64,000 bases of DNA from Ligustrum vulgare (Eukaryota > Streptophyta > Magnoliopsida > Lamiales > Oleaceae): contig OY743174.1 in the NCBI GenBank assembly GCA_963555705.1, positions 27,841,608 to 27,905,607 of the forward strand. Reading direction: 5' to 3'. How positions within the stretch are numbered: position 1 is the stretch's first letter; every line of letters starts with the position of its first letter. The translations under genes were made by a program, and so were the position numbers. Positions 1 through 11,357 of this stretch are shown here, one piece after another. A model generated the notes under the pieces. That model saw only the letters and a list, made by a program, of their open reading frames with translations. It did no database searches and was not told the DNA's origin.

Positions 1-899
1 TTGATCTTTTTATAGATTTTTTATTTTTTGCAATCAATAAGTCATTTATTACATGTCACCTATAATTAATTTTGCATTAATTGAAGTTTCATAATTCAAT
101 TATTAAAATAATTAATAAAATTACAAAGTTTCCTAAAATAGCAGGGAAAATGGCGGTAAACTATGTGTGAATTTTTTTGGCTGCTATACTATTATTATAT
201 ATACTAGTGTTACACCCGTGCGATGCACGGTCATTTGTTACTTACATATATCAAATTTATATTTTAACATATGAAATTAATACTTAATTAAAAATGAAAA
301 AGGAATGAAGACAATTAATTACAAATGTACATTACACATAACTTAATTTTTTTTCAATTTTTTTACGATTCGTATGTTTATCGTTCCAGAAATTTCTTTA
401 AATATTGTAATTTGAATTGATTTAAAACTTAAAATGGAAAAGAAAAATTACATTTAAATAAAATTTGTAATAAGTGGAAAAAATAGATTTATCTGTGATA
501 TATGCTCAGAATTTTATTAAAACGAAAAGATAAAGAAAAAGAAACATAGATTGATGAACGTTCTTGTTTTATCCTTTTTCATTTTCTATTTTTAAATAAA
601 AATATTTATACGATATTGACAAAGTTTTTTTTTTTTTTAATTTTTTTTTTATCTTTACGAATTAAAAAAAAAAATCATTGATTTTAAGTAGTAAATGATT
701 ATTAAGTTTTCCACATTTTTTCACCAAAAAAAAAAATAAATAAAAAAATTGAAGTTGTTGTTCAAGAAAAAATTGATATTATTTTTTTATCGAAAATAAC
801 AGATATTTACATATTGTTTGGAGTTGCGTTGTTAAGTATTAAAATGAACATCCTTAATAATTTCAATTTCATTTCCCATTGCACTAAACGCATCATCAA

Positions 900-1084
900 G
901 CCCCTGTTTGGTACCTATTATTTTTAAATCTCATTTTTTAAAAACTCATTTTCAACCACACATTATACCAATAAAATAATCTACACATAAGTCCAAAAAT
1001 ATTCTCCAATTTTTAACTACACATCTCCAAAAAATTTACTATTTCAAACCACATTATTCCAAATAATGGGTCTCCAACAGGGGC
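900..1084. mobile_element. Small TIR element (MITE), GCCCCTGTTTGG family
   Basis: The segment begins GCCCCTGTTTGG and ends with the inverted match CCAACAGGGGC. It is flanked by CAA on both sides, a likely 3-bp target duplication. The interior is AT-rich and non-coding. Size, TIR sequence and 3-bp TSD fit a PIF/Harbinger (Tourist-like) MITE. Related sequence appears at 48232-48387 and, without clear ends, near 4740-4870, 34920-35080 and 35785-35980. Confidence 0.6.
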
Positions 1085-1619
1085 CAAATACAGTCAACAC
1101 GTCATCCATAACATAGTAATTAATTTCACTACGTAAAATGATTTTCATAATACCATTCCAATTTTATTAATGTGATGACATAATAATTGGTTTTAGTTTC
1201 AATAAATTAGTAATTATCATCAGTACATCTTACGTTGATTTAGCAAGTTTAATTCAAATAATTAAAAAAAAATGAATAGTCACCGTTTTCTTAAAAAAAA
1301 AAAAAAAATTACCGTTTTCTGGAAAAAAAAAAATCTATTAAGAAGTGTAAACAAACTTATTTGTCAATAATATTTTTAACTAAACAAAAAAGAACAAATA
1401 TTAAAGTTTAATAAAATATTAATCTAATTAATGCACAAATAATGCACGAAAAAGTAAAGCTATTTTTGTTTTTCAAAGTTAATGTATAGTTTTCCAAATG
1501 TATTAATTTCTTTATAAAATTTATTTTTTATAAAGCAATTAATGATGAATATTAATGCAAACAAACTTATCTGTCACTAATATTTTTAACTAAACAAAAA
1601 AGAACAAACAATAAAACTA

Positions 1620-2040
1620 CTTCAAATTATAATAGTTATATTAAAATTTTTTGTAATTTTTTTATCATCAACTCTTTATTAATTTTCACATCTTGTCTTT
1701 TGAGACGATTTTCATTCAATATATTTGTTTTGTTGGCGAAAAACACTTATTTATCTTTCATAATTTTAAATAATCAAAATAAATAATTAATACAAAAGTT
1801 AAAAAAAATATTTGCACATCCTTTCAATGCAAATTAGCAGAATATTTGAATAGAATTTGTGATTAGAAATAAAATTTATTAATTAATTGAATGTTATAAA
1901 TAATAATGCGATTAAAAAAAGTTAAGGATATAAAAGTAAAACTAAACAAACATCGAAGATCTATCTTGAAATTAAATTATAGTGTAAATTTTAAAAAATG
2001 TGTTGTATGAATATTGTTACCTAAATATAATTAGCTTGAT
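1620..2040. repeat. Dispersed repeat shared with 37.1-37.5 kb (inverted)
   Basis: About 400 bp here, including a stretch reading TTAATTTTCACATCTTGTCT, matches the reverse complement of 37066-37556. Within Helitron A it is probably an inserted or captured MITE-like repeat. No ORF is present. Confidence 0.6.
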
Positions 2041-2465
2041 TTTCAAAATATGAAAAACACGTACAATGAAATGATTCATCGGTGTTAAAACAATTACAAA
2101 TTTGGATGGATTAATGAGTGAAGTGAATGAATTGGAATATAAATAAATGTTATGTCAACAATTATTTCTTGTAGGATCCATAAAAATTGCAGGAAATATA
2201 TATATAGAGAGAGAGAATACGAATAGACAAATTATTAACATTCAATACATGTAGTCAAGTGTCATTTACAATGCATTACACACTTTCCTACATTAAATGT
2301 CTCATTAATTGTCAACAACTCATTTTCCAATTTCGAAAATTCAATTGAAAAAAAAAAATTCAAAAATAGAAACTGAAAATGGGCGGGAAAATTTTTTTGA
2401 CAGCACTTCTGTTTTTATATAGATATAGATAATAAAATAATAAAGATATAAAGATAAAGATAAAG

Positions 2466-3470
2466 ATGTTCAAAAATATTAATACAATTTTTTCATTTCC
2501 TACATAACACATTTACGTAGATATTACATTTATTTATGTTCAAATATATTAATCCAATTTTTTCATTTCCTACATAACACATTTACATAGATATCACATT
2601 ATTTATGTTCAAATATATTAACCTAATTTTTTCATTTCCAATGTAACATATTTACACATAGTAAATGAAGAACCTACTCATTTATTGACATATTAGGAAG
2701 TAAAATTTCAATGATTTTATTTATTTATTTTCTAAATTTATTAATTCAAAATTTTCATTTCTAACTCAACAAATTTATATAGCATGTATTTATTTATTTT
2801 CAAATATATTAATCCAAAATTTTCATTTTCAATATAACACATTTACATAGATATAACATTTATTTATGTTCAAAAATATTAATACAGTTTTTTCATATCC
2901 TACATAACACATTTACATAGATATCACATGTATTTATATTAAAATATATTAATCCAATTTTTTAATTTCCTACATAACACATTTACATAGATATCACATT
3001 ATTTGTATTCAAATATATTAATCTAATTTTTTCATTTCCAATATAACACATTTACACATAGTAAATGAAGAACCTACTCATTTAGTGATATATTAAGAAG
3101 TAAAATTTCAATGATTTTATTTATTTATTTTCAAAATATATTAATTCAAAATTTTCATTTCTAACTTAACAAATTTATATAACATGTATTTATTTATTTT
3201 CAAGTTTATAAACCCAAAATTTTTATTTTCAATATAACACATTTACATAGATATGATATTTACTTATGTTCAAATATATCAATACAATTTTTTCATTTCC
3301 TACATGACACATTTACATAGATATTACATTTATTTATGTTCAAATAGATTAATCCAATTTTTTTCATTTTCCTACATAACACATTTACATAAATATCACA
3401 TTATTTTTGTTCAAATATATTAATCTAATTTTTTCATTTCCAATTTAACACATTTACACATAGTACATTT
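2466..3470. repeat. Minisatellite with ~69-bp units and ~400-bp higher-order period
   Basis: Units of about 69 bp, each with a core like ATTAATCCAATTTTTTCATT followed by ACATAACACATTTACATAG, repeat across the whole kilobase. A variant longer unit with AAATGAAGAACCTACTCATT recurs near 2660 and 3060, and near-identical units start at about 2468, 2869 and 3268. This gives a higher-order period close to 400 bp and roughly 2.5 copies. It fills most of the gap between Helitrons A and B. Confidence 0.8.
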
Positions 3471-3540
3471 TTTACAACTCTTTTCTTTACGTATTTTTAT
3501 TTAATATTTATATATTATATTATATTATATTATATATTTT

Positions 3541-3686
3541 TATATAATAATATATAAAAGTTGGGTAGTTTTCGAAAACAATTTTCCACCTATTTTCTGT
3601 TTTTATAAATAGTAAGTTCCCATAAAATTAAAAAGTGTGAATGCAAAGTGGATTAATGTGAATAAAAAATCTGGATAAATGTGAAA

Positions 3687-3750
<64 letters not shown>

Positions 3751-5574
3751 AATCATTTGTTATCTTTAATATTAAAAATAATATTTTATGAAATATATAT
3801 GTGATTGAAAAAATACGCTGCTTATAAATAATTTATAGAAAATGTTATTAAACGAAGACTAATATTAAATAATTAATGTTTTGATTTCTTTTTAATTAAT
3901 AATATCATTAGAATGATTATTATTTTTTAATCATTCTTAATTTTCATAAATCTTTAAAGATTATAGGGTATAAGACTTTTCGTATATTTTCATGATCTCC
4001 CACTTTACTCGATTGTCGTATCATGATAATTGAGAGATTTTCAAATTATTATTTTGACTATTTGATTTTGATTCTTTGTGAATTGTTTTTGTGAAAAAAT
4101 GATGTTTTAGAATGTATAGTTAAAAAGTAATATAAAAAATTGTAAAAAAATATTTTTTTAATGAATGTGTAATTGAGAATAAATGTTCAGAAGATTTATT
4201 CTTGAAAAATCAATTTTGTATGGGTAAGTGATAAAATATCATGTCTTGTGGGTTAAACAATCGAGCTGTTTTTATGAATCGAGATGCATATATGATTTCT
4301 TAATATATAAAGTTAAATGTATTTACGATATACATTCGTTAAAATTTAATCAAAACTAATATTTCATATTATTTAATTTGTAATGTTAAAGTAAATATGA
4401 AATAAAATATTTGTTTAATAAACTTAAATATCAAATATTGTAATAAGATAGTTAGTACCAATTCTAATAGTATTATTCGTACAGTGATAAATTATTTGTG
4501 ATAATCTAGAAATTATATTTTTAAAAGATTAATTACATTAATAATCATTAAAATTGAATAGTTATGCAAATGAGAAATGGTCATTGATGTTTGTTTGTGT
4601 TTTTTTTTTTTTTTTTTTTTTAAAAGTAGTAAGTTATTTAAGTTCCTAACTATTACAATTGTGACAACTAAAAAAAAAAAAGGTATTCGTCCATATAAAT
4701 TTTAAAAAAAAAAATCATAATTTTTAACATCTTATTGTACCAAAATTTACTGTTACGAACTACATTATTTGAAATAATGAGTCTCAAACAGATGCTTAAG
4801 TATACATTCTCTACAAATTCATTATTATTAAACTCATTTTGTAGATAATGAAGGCTCAAACAAGGATTAAATATGCTCACGAGAGAAAAACGTAATACAT
4901 AAATGGAGAGCACTTTCCAAAAAAGGTATTCGTCCATTTTTCTGTCTAAAACACATTTTCTACAATGGTAATTACTAGTATTAATTCACTATTTATTATT
5001 CATTTTGGACAAAATTCATATTCAAAATAATCCAATTGAATGCAGATTTTTAAATAGCTGCATTTTTCAGGTTCAGAAATTTCTTGGCCCGTCTTCCCCT
5101 CTTGAAGATCAATTTCAATTTTTTATTTTTTATTTTTTTTTAAATTTGTAAAAAAAAAAATTTAAATAAACTTTGTCAATATCACATAAATATTTTTATC
5201 TAAAAAATAGAAAATGAAAGAGGATGAAATAAGAACGTTTATCAATCTATTTTTCTTTTTCTTTTCGTTTTAATAAAATTCTAAGCGTATATCACAGATA
5301 TATTTATTTTTTTACTTATTACAAACTCTATTTAAATGTAATTTTTTTTCCATTTTAAAATTTAAATCAATTCAAATTACAATATTTAAAGAAATTCCTG
5401 GAACGATAAACATACGAACCGTAAAAAAAAATTAAAGTATGTGTAATGTACATTTGTAATTAATTGTCTTCCTTCTTTTCTCATTTTTAATTAAATATTC
5501 ATTTCATATGTCAACATATAAATTCAATATATGTGAGTAACAAATAATTGTGCATCATACGAGTGTAACACTAG
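3541..5574 (+). mobile_element. Non-autonomous Helitron (copy B)
   Basis: The 3' end is GTGTAACACTAG at 5574, followed by T, just after a decayed hairpin (GTGCATCATACGAG). The last ~450 bp is the inverted counterpart of Helitron A. The start is placed near 3541 because TATAATAATATATAAAAG resembles Helitron 5' ends and the following ~350 bp matches the 5' part of Helitron C (16053-16931). The exact TC start is not clear. There is no coding capacity. A long (AT)n tract sits at 3690-3748. The terminal ~80 bp is also present in the duplicated copy at 14579-14659. Confidence 0.6.
3688..3748. repeat. (AT)n microsatellite
   Basis: An uninterrupted run of about 30 TA units within Helitron B. It occupies the same position as a shorter AT tract in Helitron C near 16149. 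Confidence 0.95.
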
Positions 5575-5782
5575 TTATTATATAGAAGTAGAAGTGAAGA
5601 GAGATGGTCATTAAATACAAATTTTCCTCCAAAATGATTCACTCTCCTCACTTCTACTTTTATAAGGATAATAAAAACGATGATGATGATGATGATGATG
5701 ATGATGATAATAATAATAATAAAGATAAAAATGTCCTTATTTTGTTTAGATGTCCTTTAGCATTGGACAGAAGTGGGCAAGT
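5494..5782. repeat. Left copy of ~290-bp duplication flanking the gypsy element
   Basis: This segment, containing the end of Helitron B, a (GAT)n tract and the motif TTAGCATTGGAC, is repeated directly at 14579-14875. The two copies differ at about seven positions outside the microsatellite. The left copy stops exactly at the gypsy LTR boundary (5782/5783). Normal LTR insertions duplicate 4-6 bp, so this is not an ordinary target duplication. Confidence 0.85.
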
Positions 5783-6332
5783 TGTCACGGACTTGCTAAT
5801 TTCCTCCAAGAATCGTGCGGCCTTAGTGTCTTAAACTTCCGCCCCCGCGGTTATTACACTAAGTCAGCCTCCCGATTGGCGTTGATGTCTTAGAAATGCA
5901 CTAAGTAGAACACTTTAAGAAAGAGACAATGAAGGAACACAAGAACTTACAAAGAAGGATTTGTATTGAATAAGGATACTCTTTACAATTCTCTTTGCAA
6001 CTTCACTCTCTTGATGGCTTCAAATGAATCCTACCAAGCTATTTATAGTAGTAGCCTCCTCAAATAAATGGCTATGATCATTTCTATCCAATGGTCTAGA
6101 TTACACATCTAGAATTATCTATACAAGTATTTACATTAAAATATTTATGGACTAAACTAGGATGATCTAGAATAATCCACCAAGTGAGGAGCTTGTAGGC
6201 TTCTAGAATGTCCCACCATATTCTAGCAATCTTCATGCACTTGTGGGAGTCTAGAATATTCCGATTAGCCTCAAGTTGTCACCATTTTAAATTTCTCGAT
6301 CTTCTTGTACCAAAATATAGCGAGTCGTGACA
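5783..6332 (-). repeat. 3' LTR of gypsy chromovirus
   Basis: 550 bp with terminal TGTCAC...GTGACA. A minus-strand TATA-like CTATAAATAG lies at about 6039-6048. The polypurine tract (minus-strand GGCGGGGGAGAA) abuts it at 6333-6344. It matches 14031-14577 at about 95%, with an indel near 5842. Confidence 0.92.
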
Positions 6333-6394
6333 TTCTCCCCCGCCTATTTGGGCGACACCCTCGTCGCTGCGTAATGCTTTAGCTTGTCTTCGAA

Positions 6395-7937
6395 CTACCA
6401 CAAGTCTTCTTGACTTTCCCACGTTGCTTCGGACTCGGGTAATCCCTTCGAGTTTATCAAAAATTGTTGGCAAGGAGGCACTCCATGCCTTCGAACAATG
6501 CGATCTGCTAGAACCTCATCAACCTCCTTGTCAAATGACTTAGTCACAATCGGAGGTGCCCTTTGTGACTCCCCTCGGGTAGGGTCTTCCATGTCTTCAT
6601 GATATGGCTTCAACATTCTTACATGGAAGACGGGATAAATCTTTAAAGTGCTAGGTAGGTCAAGGCGATAAGATACCTTGCCAACCTTAGCTACCACCGG
6701 GAACGACCCTTCATATCTCTATACCAAGCCTTTGTGCACACTTCGGTACGCCTTGAATTGTTGAGGTAATATTTTTACAAGGACTTGGTCGCCAACTTTA
6801 AATTCCAAAGGCCGTCTCTTCTTATCGGCCCACTTCTTCATTCGCCTTCTTGCTTTGTTTAAACAATATCGTGCTAAGTCGGCATGCTCCTCCCATGACT
6901 TAGCCATTTTGTATGCTCCGGGGCTTTTCCCTCCTTCAATAGAAGTGGACAAAGTGTGGGGCGTTAGTGGTTGTTGTCCTATCGCCAACTCGAATGGACT
7001 ACGCCCCGTGGCTTCACTCATTTGTAAATTGTAGGAAAATTGTGCAATATCCAGGAGCTTGGCCCAATCTCTCTGATTGGCACTTACAAAGTGCTGGAGA
7101 TAGCACTCCAACAAAGCATTCAACCTTTCTGTTTGCCCATCCGTCTAAGGGTGAAAGCTTGTAGAGAAGTGTAGGTCCGAGCCTAGGAGTTTGAACAACT
7201 CCGTCCATAGTCGACCGTGAATCGGGGATCACGATCACTTATTATGCTTTGCGATAACCCCCAATACTTCACAACATTCTTGAAGAATAGCCTTGCTACT
7301 TCCTCCGCTGTGCAATCCTTGGTGGCAGGAATGAAGGTGTCATACTTAGAGAATCGATCAACCACCACCATTATTGACCCGAACCCTTCGGATTTAGGCA
7401 AGGCATTAATGAAGTCCACGGTGATAGAGTCCCATGAACGCTCCGGGACTGGTAGAGGCTCCAACAAACCCGCTGGTGACCTTGTTTCCACCTTGTCTTG
7501 TTGGCACACAAGACAAGTCTTTACATAGAGCTCCACCATGTCTTTCATTTGCGGCCAATAGTAAGCTCGTTCAAGTAGTGCCAATGTGCGTTTCTGCCTG
7601 GGATGACCAGCCCACTTTATGTCATGGCACTCCTTGATGATATCTCGCCGAAAATTGTTCCATCTAGGAACATAGATACGCTGCCCCGTAGTGTAGAGTA
7701 AGCCGTCCTCGACCCAAAACCGTCGCGTCTTTCCTTCTTGGGCAACTTTTACCAACTCCTTAGCCAAGAGATCATGATCCATGCATTCCCGAATCAAATC
7801 AAGCAACGTCCCTTTGGCTTGGCTTATGGCTGCAAGCTCCGCTTTCCTGCTTAACGCATCAGCTACAACATTCGCCTTCCCCGGCTTGTATTCCATCACA
7901 TAGTCAAACTCCGCTAAGAAATCTTGCCAACGTGCTT
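6395..7937 (-). pseudogene. Integrase and chromodomain region of gypsy chromovirus (broken)
   Basis: Reading right to left, this holds the end of the RNase H/tether region, the zinc-binding part with CLVCQQ, the core (ITVDFINALPKSEG, then SDRDPRF), and later NALLECYLQHFVSANQRDW and HVRMLKPYH. The C terminus has FLINSKGLPESEATWE, the signature of the chromodomain in chromoviruses. The frame is broken near 7230 and by a stop near 7146, so three open pieces remain (7183-7899, 6719-7123, 6395-6697). A further stop falls inside the chromodomain at about 6392. The DNA-joining enzyme would be non-functional. Confidence 0.85.
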
Positions 7938-8668
7938 TGATCAGATTCGAAGCGCGGAAGAAACGCTGGAAAGTTCCGAACCCAGGTTGTGGATGGACGG
8001 TGGAATCTTGACTCGATATTCACGACGCGATGGCTTGACGATGCGGAATAAAGAACCAAGACTTTCGAAACGCCACAAGGTTTGCCCAATCTCCTTGATA
8101 AGTCTCTGATTTTGAACGCCACAAATACTCTCGCGAATATTTGATAAGTTCGATATTTGAACGCCACAAGAAATATTCTTGATAAGTTCGAAAAACATAG
8201 GAATCCACCTATATCATTTATTGAATCCTCAATGAAAATTGTTTATATTAAAATCAAAGTCTCAAGTCTGAATTACAATGAATGAAAAACGCGTATAAAT
8301 AAGCAAACAAAAACCCTAGTTGCTAATTTACTCAAAATAGAATTCTAATTAGACTAAAATTCTAAAATAGGCAAACAAATAATTAAAAACAAAATTTAAC
8401 CTAAAAATACGCAAAAACCCTAATTTTCGTCTGCATAATTGACTTGCTGTTTTGAAGCCCCAAATGATGGAATTTGGCCATAAAATCAGTCGGCTCAAGG
8501 GCTTTAGCTCATAAGTTTTGCTTAGTGGCCCATTTCTACTCGAAAAACACATATTATGCATCTAATTCCGACATGGTTGACTGGATTGCACTTTTATTTG
8601 GCTTGAATATTTAACTTTTTCCATCAAGCCTGTTATGACTCTGATTGTCGAGGGTCCGGAACACATCA
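7938..8668 (-). repeat. 3' LTR of nested non-autonomous element
   Basis: 731 bp, same length as the right copy, differing at roughly 25 positions. The outer boundary is fixed by the TGCTT target duplication. Short ORFs in it are not coding. Confidence 0.9.
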
Positions 8669-8972
8669 TACCCTCCTTCTTTAGGATGATTCGTCCCGAA
8701 TCATAGCTTTGTTCCTGTTGTTTCACTTCACCTCCTGGATCAAACGGAAAATTATTGTTTCCATGTCAAAGGGATGACCAATAGTATCCTGTAACTTGGG
8801 TTACATTAATGGACTGAAGTAGAAACTCCTGTGGGCATTGGTGATGTTGCCCAAATTTCCAAGTACATTTAACCTGCAAGACAAAATTAAATAAAGCGGG
8901 GAGGGAAATGTTATGTTCATGATGTACAAGGTATGGATCCTTGTATCCATGATTAATCACCATCTCCAATTC

Positions 8973-9755
8973 TTATTTAAGAACCACGAGGCCCTCCTCT
9001 TCACCTCGTTCTTCCTTTGCATCTTCAACCACCTTTTCAAAAATTTTACTTTCAAATTCAACCACATCTTCTACCTCCACATTCGTATCACCATGTTCGC
9101 ACACTACCTCATCACTATCCAAATGTGGATTTTTCAATTTAAAGTTCAAATGTTGAACTTCTACACCAACTTTCATTTCATTCCTCTTATCATCAACCAT
9201 TTCATTCCTAATCAATTCCTCATCAAATTTTGGAGTTTGTTTATTTGTTTTTAATTTCAACTCTCCCTCCTTCTTATCAATATCCTTATCCCCACGATGC
9301 CTCCTATTACACCACTTTTCACTCTCATTCCTTACCCTCCGTGAATCTTCTAGTGTTTCCTCTAATGTCAACCCATATAGTATGCATGTTTTCCCTTTCT
9401 TAAGGAATTGGTATATGTGCATTCTCTTATCATAAACAGCCTCCCTCCTATGTCTCCAAGGTTTTCCCAATAAAATATGATAAGATTTCAATGGCACTAC
9501 ATCACACCATACATCCTCACTATACCTTCCCTGGATGATAGGCATTAGAACTTGTTTGGTTACTTTGAAATTCCCAAACTCCCTCATCCACGTCATCCTA
9601 TAAGGTTTATAGTATGGTTCTAGGGGAAATTCTAATTTTTCAACCACGGTACTACTAACAAAATTACTAAAACACTTTCCATCAATTGCCAAACTGCACC
9701 CCTTATGATCCACATAACATCTAGTTTGGAATAAAGAGTCAGGATCATAATCCAT
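8973..9755 (-). CDS. Retropepsin-like aspartic protease ORF of non-autonomous LTR element
   Basis: The 260-residue ORF starts MDYDPDSLFQTRCYV. The first ~130 residues match the pepsin-like protease segment of plant gypsy Gag-Pol: an LFQTRCYV strand, an active-site-like SLAIDGKCFSN around residues 22-32, and the hallmark HILLGKPWRHRR near 93-104. The nearby gypsy protein (27736-30993) has the equivalent IDGGSCAN and HILLGRPW. The residue after DG is Lys here instead of Gly, so activity is uncertain. The C-terminal third is rich in Lys, Asp and Glu with no recognised domain. It is the only ORF of the element and is unbroken. Confidence 0.75.
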   Translation of the reverse strand: MDYDPDSLFQTRCYVDHKGCSLAIDGKCFSNFVSSTVVEKLEFPLEPYYKPYRMTWMREFGNFKVTKQVLMPIIQGRYSEDVWCDVVPLKSYHILLGKPWRHRREAVYDKRMHIYQFLKKGKTCILYGLTLEETLEDSRRVRNESEKWCNRRHRGDKDIDKKEGELKLKTNKQTPKFDEELIRNEMVDDKRNEMKVGVEVQHLNFKLKNPHLDSDEVVCEHGDTNVEVEDVVEFESKIFEKVVEDAKEERGEEEGLVVLK

Positions 9756-10204
9756 TCCTTAAGTGACGTCAAAAAAATTCAAGAATGAAGATGATTTAGA
9801 CATCAAATAGCAAGAACGAATTTTATTGAATTGGAAGGAAATGAATATCAAGAATTTTAAAGAAACTCAAGTACGTTGTTCTTGAATTTGGAATAACTCT
9901 TTTTTTTTTTTTGAATAATGAATTTTCGGAATTAAAAAAAATTATTTTTTTTTTAATAAATTCGACACGAACGCAACAAAACAAACTGAACAGGATTTGG
10001 ATAAGAATCGAATAAAACAAACACTTTTGAATTTTTGTTGGATTTTTATATGGATCAAAAACTAAAAAATTTTACTGACACGAAAAACAAGAAAACTCAA
10101 AAAATCGAAAACAAAGTACTCAACAAGATATGGATGATTTTTATGGGAATCGATGATAAACATTAAAATCAAACTGGATAAAAAAAACCTGAATTCAGAG
10201 TCCA

Positions 10205-10216
10205 GCTCTGATACCA
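10205..10216 (-). other. Primer binding site (initiator tRNA-Met), nested element
   Basis: Minus-strand TGGTATCAGAGC, two bases inside the 5' LTR, is complementary to the 3' end of initiator tRNA-Met. It fixes the element's direction. Confidence 0.85.
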
Positions 10217-10218
10217 GA

Positions 10219-10949
10219 TGATAAGATTCGAAGCGCGGAAGAAACGCCGAAAAGTTCCGAACCCAGGTTGTGAATGGACGGTGGAATCTTGACCCGATAT
10301 TCACGACGCGATGGCTCGACGATGCAGAATAAAGAACCAAGACTTTCGAAACGCCACAAGGATTTGCCTAATCTCCTTAATAAGTCTCTGATTTTGAACG
10401 CCACAAATACTCTCGCGAATATTTGATAAGTTCGATATTTGAACGCCACAAGAAATATTTTTGGTAAGTTCGAAAAACATAGGAATCCACATATATCATT
10501 TATTGAATCCTCAATAAAGATTGTTTATATCAAAATCAAAGTCTCAAGTCTGAATTACAATGAATGAAAAAAGCGTATAAATAAGCAAACAAAAACCCTA
10601 GTTGCTAATTTACTCAAAATAGAATTCTAATTAGACTAAAATTCTAAAATAGGCAAACTAATAATTAAAAAAAAAATTAAACTAAAAATACTCAAAAACC
10701 CTAATTTTTGTCTGCATAATTGACTTGCTGTTTTGAAGCCCCAAATGATGGAATTTGACCATAAAATCAGTCGGCTCAAGGGTTTTATCCCATGAGTTTT
10801 GCTTAGTGGCCCATTTTTACTCGAAAAATACATATTATGCATCTAATTCCGACATGGTTGACTGGATTGCACTTTTATTTGGCTTGAATATTAAACTTTT
10901 TCCGTCAAGCCTGCTATAACTCCGATTGTCGAGGGTCCGGAACACATCA
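10219..10949 (-). repeat. 5' LTR of nested non-autonomous element
   Basis: 731 bp, paired with 7938-8668. It is followed on the plus strand by TGCTT, the target duplication, after which the chromovirus RNase H reading frame resumes. Confidence 0.9.
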
Positions 10950-10954
10950 TGCTT

Positions 10955-11349
10955 GCTTGGGAGTCATCTTCTTTTGTGATTGGAAATAACTAGTAGCGAC
11001 ATTATCCATCTTGATGATGAATTTTGAGCCCAACAAGTAATGACGCCACACTCGTAGGCAATGAACAATAGCCGTCATCTCCTTTTCTTGCACCGTATAC
11101 CGACGCTCAGTGTCGTTGAGCTTGCGACTTTCAAAAGCAATATGATGCCTTTCTTGCATTAGAACACCCCCGATAGCAAAGTCTGAGGCATCTGTTTGTA
11201 CTTCAAAGGTCTTGGTGAGATTCAGCAATGCCAAGACCGGTTCCTCCATCACGGCCGCCTTCAAATCATCAAAGATCGTTTGACATTTCTCGGACCAATC
11301 CCATTTCTTATTCTTCTTCAATAGGCCCGTTAGTGGGGCTGCCCTCGCT
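10955..11349 (-). pseudogene. RNase H region of gypsy chromovirus
   Basis: The open stretch reads WSEKCQTIFDDLKAAV, FEVQTDASDFAIGGVL, IAFESRKLNDTERRYTVQEKE and VWRHYLLGSKFIIKMDN, the usual RNase H order. TDAS and the following acidic residues are in place. It is separated from RT by an in-frame stop near 11357 and ends at the nested insertion. The two sides of the insertion are in register once the 5-bp duplication is discounted, showing a clean insertion. Confidence 0.85.
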
Positions 11350-11357
11350 GAGTAGCC

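Larger units (their letters stand above)
204..2429 (-). mobile_element. Non-autonomous Helitron (copy A)
   Basis: On the minus strand the element starts with TCTATATCTATATAAAAAC at 2429, preceded by A. It ends at 204 with a short GC-rich hairpin (ACCGTGCATCGCACGGGTG) about 8 bases before a terminal CTAG, followed by T. TC start, CTRR end, subterminal hairpin and insertion between A and T are the hallmarks of Helitrons. The terminal ~450 bp is repeated, inverted, at about 5120-5574 (copy B). No Rep/helicase ORF is present, so it is non-autonomous. A MITE (900-1084) and a repeat shared with 37.1-37.5 kb lie inside it. Confidence 0.75.
7938..10949 (-). mobile_element. Non-autonomous Ty3/gypsy-type LTR retrotransposon nested in the chromovirus
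   Basis: Two 731-bp LTRs (7938-8668, 10219-10949) have minus-strand ends TGATGTG...GATCA or TATCA. The 5-bp target duplication TGCTT is perfect at 7933-7937 and 10950-10954. A PBS matching initiator tRNA-Met (TGGTATCAGAGC) lies at 10205-10216 and a polypurine tract (AAAGAAGGAGGG) beside the left LTR. The internal region is only 1550 bp and encodes one protease-like ORF, with no gag, RT, RNase H or integrase. The sequence before the polypurine tract (GGACGAATCAT) resembles the same place in the gypsy element at 26192-33352, suggesting trans-mobilisation by that lineage. Confidence 0.9.

Noticed and set aside
8349..8561. Small ORFs in 8.3-8.6 and 10.6-10.8 kb
   Set aside because: They occupy equivalent positions in the two LTRs of the nested element and are non-coding.
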